Notes under the pieces: generated by a model
The model's input: only the letters and a program-made list of their open reading frames with translations
What the model was told of the DNA's origin: nothing
Databases searched by the model: none
Shown: one piece after another, positions 59,801 to 64,000 of the stretch
Layout: each line of letters begins with the position of its first letter
Numbering within the stretch: position 1 is the first letter of the stretch
Position numbers and translations under genes: made by a program
Assembly (NCBI RefSeq): GCF_032362555.1
Contig: NC_083517.1
Location: forward strand, 4,980,001 to 5,044,000
Direction of reading: 5' to 3'
From: Amyelois transitella
Lineage: Eukaryota; Arthropoda; Insecta; Lepidoptera; Pyralidae
Length of the DNA: 64,000 nt

Positions 59801-60464
59801 ACTGATAATCGAGAAAGTTAGAGTAATTATAGAGAGTATGATGGAGGTTTAATTCGTAGAAGGGGTTTTTTATTAACTAATTTGATGTATTTGCTTTGTT
59901 TGTAGGTATATTGTTTATATATTTTCGTTTAACAAGTTCCTACATAGGGCATGTTGTGATGATTGTGTTTTAGGACAGCGACCTAGATTTCGCACAGAAG
60001 CGTTTTCTGAATAAAAAACAAAAAAGTACATATTTATTCCACTTGCTTACTGCATGCAGATACCTAGTTGTAAGTGGAATATTTATTGTTTTTTTTTAAT
60101 TAAAGTTGCGAAAATATTACAAATAGCGCATTGTAATTGACATCTCGAAAATTCAAGCAAGATTTAATCCAACGTTGTTCAGGAAATTGAGGGTCAGCAA
60201 TCAACATCTTCGGTGTTTTAAAAAGATTTTCTTCGATTTAATATTTGTGCTTTTAATTCAAAGACATACCAAGTGAGGATGATCGCCCAATGCAGCGTTC
60301 CAGCCACCAGTGATCTTGCCGCCATCAAAATCAATCGCTTGTTCTGCCTGCTTGATTCGCGCTGCTTCTTTTATGCCTATGTTTTCGTGATAATTTACAT
60401 CAATTGTTATTTCTCCGCTGCCAAACCCTATAAACGCACAACCAAACAAAAGAAATAATCTCAT
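56841..60464 (-). CDS. Chymotrypsin-like serine protease (S1A), secreted zymogen
   Basis: Five exons on the minus strand join in frame: 60464-60270, 59776-59509, 59151-59056, 57757-57564 and 56945-56841, all GT...AG, 285 aa. A signal peptide (MRLFLLFGCAFIGFGSG) and a propeptide end at K/ITGG near residue 50-51, so trypsin-like cleavage would activate it. The catalytic triad is His in ITAAHCW, Asp in HNDVAIINL and Ser in CGGDSGGPLW. The residue six before the serine (chymotrypsin position 189) is Gly, not Asp, arguing against trypsin specificity and for a chymotrypsin- or elastase-like pocket. The C-terminus has the expected FARVSSFIAWIQALL. The layout fits lepidopteran midgut proteases. Introns carry family B, family D and LINE fragments. 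A TATA-like box lies near 60505. Confidence 0.93.
57826..57985 (+). repeat. Interspersed repeat family D, long copy (protease intron 3)
   Basis: GGTTCTCCTGGAAAGGTTGC, TAAAAACCTGACTCACTCAA, CCATAGTCAAGGGTTTCC and the end AGAAGAAGGTATTTAGTTTC match the copy at 26805. Confidence 0.6.
58000..58240 (-). repeat. Probable LINE 3' remnant (protease intron 3)
   Basis: On the minus strand a phrase like YFSGIHFPSASGYR resembles the LWYSLPESIRT tail at 39840, and the plus strand shares GGGAAGTGAATTCCAGAG with GGAAGTGAATACCAAAG there. It is short and broken. Confidence 0.35.
58278..58663 (-). repeat. LINE 3' end (RTE-like), longest copy, protease intron 3
   Basis: Encodes [57 protein letters not shown], ending SGKEA-stop and a TATG tail. 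Upstream a piece of the same polyprotein (MGVKLSDRIRNSVIREWE) appears in another frame. Typical of a 5'-truncated lepidopteran non-LTR retrotransposon. Confidence 0.78.
59194..59406 (-). repeat. Interspersed repeat family B, copy 3 (protease intron 2)
   Basis: Reverse copy, very close to that at 46523; begins TCAAATTCAAATTCAAAATT (its 3' tail on the minus strand) and ends ACTTCACAATATT. It lies 100 bases from the exon 2 donor. Confidence 0.75.
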
Positions 60465-60504
60465 TTTATCGACTAGGGTGTCCAGCTTGTATGTCGTAGG
60501 TATG

Positions 60505-60510
60505 TATATA
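60505..60510 (-). promoter_or_regulatory. TATA-like box of the protease gene
   Basis: TATATA within TTGTATATACATA on the minus strand, about 41 bases upstream of the ATG at 60464. Position and context suit a core promoter with a very short leader, as in many insect digestive protease genes. Confidence 0.45.
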
Positions 60511-61069
60511 CAAGTATACTCGGTATTTTTACCTAATTTGATAGTATTTATACTTTACATGTTATCTTTTAATCATCATCTTTATCTAATGAATGACCTG
60601 ACAAGAGATTATTGTTTAAAAAATCTGCATAAACCATGCAAAAATAAGTTGGGGAGACCTAGGAAGGTTGTGACAATTTTTGCTTTAAGGAGTATATCTC
60701 GTCGGAGAATCACAGCACAATTATAAACTCTATATCATATTATAGCGTAACCCTTACTCTTTCAAAAACTATCACATAAGTCAATAAAAAGTGGAAGGTT
60801 TCTGAGCATTTTCGAAAAAACCGGAGGTACTCCTTTTGTCACAACTCTCCTAACACCGAGGTAAGTTGTGACAATTTTATTTCTAGATAAATAAAAATAA
60901 TATTATGGGAATATAAACAAAAAAACACATAATTTTGCATAAAAGTAATATAATTATCATTTTTGTCTTGAATATAGGAACTAGAATGACATTAAACTTA
61001 AAAAAACATTAATTATTTTATGTTATTGATAAGAGACAAATAGTTTTATAAGGAGGTAAAATTATTAAT

Positions 61070-61477
61070 CTAATCGGACAAACAATTATGACAGACATAT
61101 TGCAGCTCGCCTCCAGTACAGTCTTCGTGAAACCAGCCTTTGCATTCAAGGCACTGAACCCACTTCTCATTTGATCTGCTATTTTCATAAGATTCAAGGC
61201 AGCATAAGCAAAAGCAATCATTTTCCGCATCTTCATCTATATCGCCTTCACCCTCCTTGTTGATTTTCTTGGCTTTCTTAGGTTTCTTCTCTTTTTCGGT
61301 CAAAACACGCTTTTTCATACTTTTTAACTTCCTTTTTTCTTCTATAGCAGCAATTTCATTCTTGATAGGTGTGTTGGTTAGCACCGCTGACTTGATCTTG
61401 CGTCTATTAGGGTGGTCCTTTTTTCTTGGTGCAGCTTTTGGTAACTGCCTACTTATTCTGGAGAGAACACATTAGAG
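61070..61477 (-). pseudogene. Transposase C-terminal fragment, pogo/jerky-like DDE family with PHD-like finger
   Basis: The frame reads RQLPKAAPRKKDHPNRRKIK, then VLTNTPIKNEIAAIEEK, a lysine-rich linker, DIDEDAEND, and a cysteine/histidine finger: CFCLCCLES, WVQCLECKGWFHEDCTGG and YVCHNCLSD-stop. This order (PKA.PRK, LTDTP-like, basic linker, terminal zinc finger) is that of insect transposases of the pogo/Tigger (jerky, CENP-B-like) group. The catalytic domain and HTH are missing. Just upstream, SPE and the next residues are one base out of phase unless a splice acceptor at CTCTCCAG is used. A short ATG exon with a GTAAGT donor near 61797 (MASGCKSTTT) may be the original first exon. Confidence 0.72.
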
Positions 61478-61514
61478 ACAGTAGCAAGAGGAGTACAAGC
61501 TCTAGACACGTTTT

Positions 61515-61571
61515 TTTTTGCCACCTAGGAGAGTTGTGACAGCGTGTCACAACTCTCCTAGGTGGCAAAAA
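61515..61571. repeat. Perfect 27-bp palindrome with 3-base spacer
   Basis: Each arm contains GCCACCTAGGAGAGTTGTGACA; the spacer is GCG (61542-61544). It sits inside the pogo-like element and repeats its terminal GTTGTGACA motif, so it may be two abutting element ends left by an internal deletion or nested insertion. Confidence 0.85.
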
Positions 61572-61936
61572 TCAGGACACCGTCGGAATATTATTTTGTA
61601 AATTCGAAACAAGATGCATACACAATAAAATATTACCATGCTTAGAAACTTAAATAGACATGCTCCATAAAAAAATAATGAAAACCCGTGTTAGTGTTAT
61701 AGGTTGTGATGTAAACACAATCAAAATATTTATAAATAAACTTACTTTTTGGATATTTTTTCGTGCCGTCGTCGTGCTCTTGCAACCACTTGCCATGGGC
61801 CCCCGTGCTTACTGCGACAAATAGCGCGTCACAAGAGAGACTATTGTGCGCTGTTGCTGTCCGGCTAACGGTCACGAATTTTCAGAAATCATCGCTGTCA
61901 CAACTCTCCTCTGTCACAACTCACCCAGGTCTCCCC

Positions 61937-62888
61937 TTCATGCAATTGTTATTTACACTTCGGTATCTAAAAAAATCCACAACCTTGCAGGGCTAGACAG
62001 CCAATAACGCAGGCATATGGCTGGAGGATAAGACAAAAACATTCAAACTTAAGTTTAACTTAATTATAGGGTAGGTGTATCGTACCTAATACTGTAGACT
62101 GTATGTGGCTCAAATCTCATGTGACGTGTAATTGCGGATACTTATCTAGTTGAAAATTTCAAAATATAAGCCAAATTAATTTCATTATTGCGATTGGTTT
62201 GTAAGTATCAACTGAAGTAAGAATGTTGCCTAGGTTTTTTGCAGCCCGCCATGGCTTCTCCCATGGTATGTAGTACATAACCCATAACACCGGCAGATAA
62301 TATAAGAATTTTCATGATCGGTTCAGTATCACCGAAAATAAGTCCTACAAACAAATTTATAAACTCAATTTTTGTATAATATTAGAAGGTACCATGGGTA
62401 AACTTGATGCCTACCTATATAATAGTCTAGTTTACTACGTTTTGCGCTTTCGATAATCGTCACAGTAGGTACGTAGGTAGGTACCTACCACATTATCGCA
62501 AAGTCATGAAAACAAATGCTTATGTATATTGTGCCCTTCGCACAAATTCATATCTAATCTTTGATGAGGTAGGTACATAGCCATATAAAAACAATTTAGG
62601 CGCCTTTTGTCTTATTCATTTTGTCTGAATTATAGTATAAGTACCTACAAACTACTCGTACATAGGTATTATTCATACATAAGATATGCATCACGTTCTA
62701 CGAGGTTTCACGGTGAAAAATTTTTGTTTCATTCAATTCATTTGTTTTTCATTTTCATTCATTCCCTTACGGGATAGACAAGGCCTACAGTCTTGTAAAG
62801 AAAGGTTTCTAGGTTCTATTACATATTTCATGATTAAAGTTTAAATGGATGTAAATAAAATAAATAATAAACGTGTATGGGACCAATT
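61937..62888. other. Intergenic, nothing recognised
   Basis: AT-rich sequence with many TAGGTACC-type short repeats (62400-62650), common in lepidopteran intergenic DNA, and a family A-like scrap near 62765. No gene seen. Confidence 0.5.
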
Positions 62889-63137
62889 GACGGCCTCTGT
62901 GGCGCAGCGGTAGTACGCTTGTCTGTGACGCCGGAGGTCCCGGGTTCGAATCCTGGCCAGGGCATGATGAGAAAAGAATTCCCTTTTTTCTGATTGGCCT
63001 GGGTCTTGATTGTTTATCTATATAAGTTTTTATTATAAAATTAAGTATGGTTGAGTTAGTATTTCGTAACACAAGTCTCGAACTTACTGCGAGGCTAACT
63101 CAATCAGTGTTATTTGTCCCGTATATATTTATTATTT
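62889..63137 (+). repeat. tRNA-derived SINE, copy 2
   Basis: Head GACGGCCTCTGTGGCGCAGC (box A) and CCCGGGTTCGAATCCTGGCC (box B), body with GAGTTAGTATTTCGTAAC and CTGCGAGGCTAACTCAATC, tail CCCGTATATATTTATTATTT. Well conserved with copy 1 at 13168. Confidence 0.82.
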
Positions 63138-63138
63138 A

Positions 63139-63278
63139 TTAATTACACAGATTAGCCTCGAAGTATGTTCGAAACTTGTGTTACGAGAAAGTAGCTCAAC
63201 GATAGATACTATATTTTATAATAAATGCATACCTATTTAGATAATCGTCATAGACCCAGGCATCAATCAGATGTTTTT
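63139..63278 (-). repeat. tRNA-derived SINE, copy 3, 5' truncated and inverted
   Basis: Minus-strand body and tail of the same SINE: GCCTGGGTCTATGACGATTA, CGTTGAGCTAC, ACTTCGAGGCTAATCTGTG. The tRNA head is absent. It is tail-to-tail with copy 2, and only a short T/A-rich junction separates them. Confidence 0.7.
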
Positions 63279-64000
63279 TATAATCAGAAGGAGAACCTTT
63301 CATATATGTACTAACTTAACGATTTTCAATAAAACCATAGAAATGTAAATAATAATTCTGTGGTTCCTAGATTAGGTACCTACATACAAGTGGTTTTACA
63401 TGGGTTTTGTTCAACTGTTCGTCAATGTGAAAACATGATATGATTCGTATTCGTATGCATACCGCGTGTATCATGTGCTATACAAGGAGAAAGAAACAAA
63501 TGCAAAGAGAAACGCGAACGGATTACGAATAGTATACATACATTGCGTTACATAAACGCGATAGAAAAGAACTTACCTAGTAATACCTAAGTACATTCAA
63601 ATATAAATTACCTAAGTACTCGTAAAACTGAACAAAGTGCTTTTAGAACTTCCTTCAGAAAGTTATCATCAATACATAAAGTTGATAAAAAGAAAAATCG
63701 AGTACCTAATAAGCGATAAAAGGAGAGTAACAGAAACTAAAAAATCAAATTTTGGATATTTTGTTTGTTCGTCTGGTACGTTATAACTTCAAAAATTCAG
63801 AACAGATTCGAATTCGGTTTTCACAGGTGGATATACCTAAAGAGTGTTGTCAAAACTATTGTTTCGTCAAAATCGGTAGAGAAAAAAAAAGTTATGGTTA
63901 ATAGAAAATTTACTTCAAGCATTGCTTCAACACTTATATAAACAGAGTTGCCCCGTTTACATAAACGTCCCTGCAAAGGAGTCTACGGTTTTAGAGACAA
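63279..64000. other. Right flank, nothing recognised
   Basis: AT-rich intergenic sequence with no supported reading frame. A stretch around 63770-63890 (CAGAACAGATTCGAATTCGG, GTCAAAATCGGTAGAG) resembles generic lepidopteran dispersed repeats but has no second copy in the window. Confidence 0.45.

Larger units (their letters stand above)
60651..61936 (-). mobile_element. TIR element with pogo/jerky-like transposase fragment
   Basis: The left end begins GGGGAGACCTAGGAAGGTTG and the right end (reverse strand) GGGGAGACCTGGGTGAGTTG; both continue TGACA, so about 25 bp of imperfect inverted repeat. GTTGTGACA motifs recur inside both ends (60836-60880 and 61897-61925) and in a perfect palindrome at 61515-61571. 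It encodes a transposase C-terminus only, so it is an internally deleted copy. No clear target duplication could be fixed. Length 1286 bp. Confidence 0.72.

Noticed and set aside
62889-62970. Functional tRNA gene
   Set aside because: Boxes A and B are good, but the anticodon arm does not form and the sequence continues into a repeated body; a second copy has the same body. It is a SINE head.
1-64000. CRISPR array, bacterial operon, phage or riboswitch
   Set aside because: Intron-bearing genes, insect repeats and absence of regularly spaced repeats rule these out.

Overview
The window is nuclear DNA from a lepidopteran insect (moth or butterfly). It is AT-rich, its genes carry short introns with GT...AG borders, and the intergenic space is crowded with short non-LTR and tRNA-derived repeats of types common in Lepidoptera. 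There are no operons, ribosome binding sites, CRISPR arrays or other prokaryotic features. No retrovirus-like or other capsid-bearing element was recognised.

Host genes whose exons could be joined by hand, left to right: menin (minus, 3285-6409, five exons, 569 aa); a RING-finger protein with a BARD1-like N-terminus but no ankyrin or BRCT region (plus, 8861-11349, four exons, 534 aa); a secreted glycine/tryptophan-rich protein of cuticle type (minus, 14180-17522, four exons, 178 aa); mitochondrial ribosomal protein L48 (minus, 29888-33340, five exons, 191 aa); the mitochondrial import receptor Tom70 (plus, 34304-36870, two exons, 546 aa), head-to-head with mRpL48; a Ly6/three-finger GPI-type protein (plus, 40757-41850, three exons, 150 aa) with an extra look-alike first exon upstream; a secreted proline/threonine-rich protein of unknown function (minus, 42642-45339, two exons, 684 aa); and a chymotrypsin-like digestive-type serine protease (minus, 56841-60464, five exons, 285 aa). 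Weaker gene candidates lie at 6.8-8.5 kb, 28.5 kb, 49.5 kb and 52.4 kb.

Mobile DNA: a complete hAT transposon (20655-24513) with 8-bp target duplications and a two-exon transposase that has one frameshift near its end; a 1.08-kb element with 17-bp perfect inverted ends carrying a decayed THAP-domain gene (11767-12850); a 1.29-kb element (60651-61936) carrying the C-terminal part of a pogo/jerky-like transposase and a 27-bp perfect palindrome; two MITE-like elements (31551-31818 and 47201-47457); a Helitron-like fragment (36041-36255); several LINE 3' fragments; a tRNA-derived SINE; and three short repeat families called A, B and D here. One family A copy has an 18-bp target duplication, which shows insertion by target-primed reverse transcription.

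The genes do not form one pathway. The two mitochondrial genes (mRpL48 and Tom70) are the only functionally related neighbours; their start codons are 963 bp apart, so a shared promoter region is possible. The largest gene-poor stretch is 45.3-56.8 kb. I found no clear-cut new biological system. The points most worth following up are the RING-only BARD1-like protein, the two TIR elements carrying transposase fragments, the duplicated Ly6 first exon, and the unknown proline-rich secreted protein.
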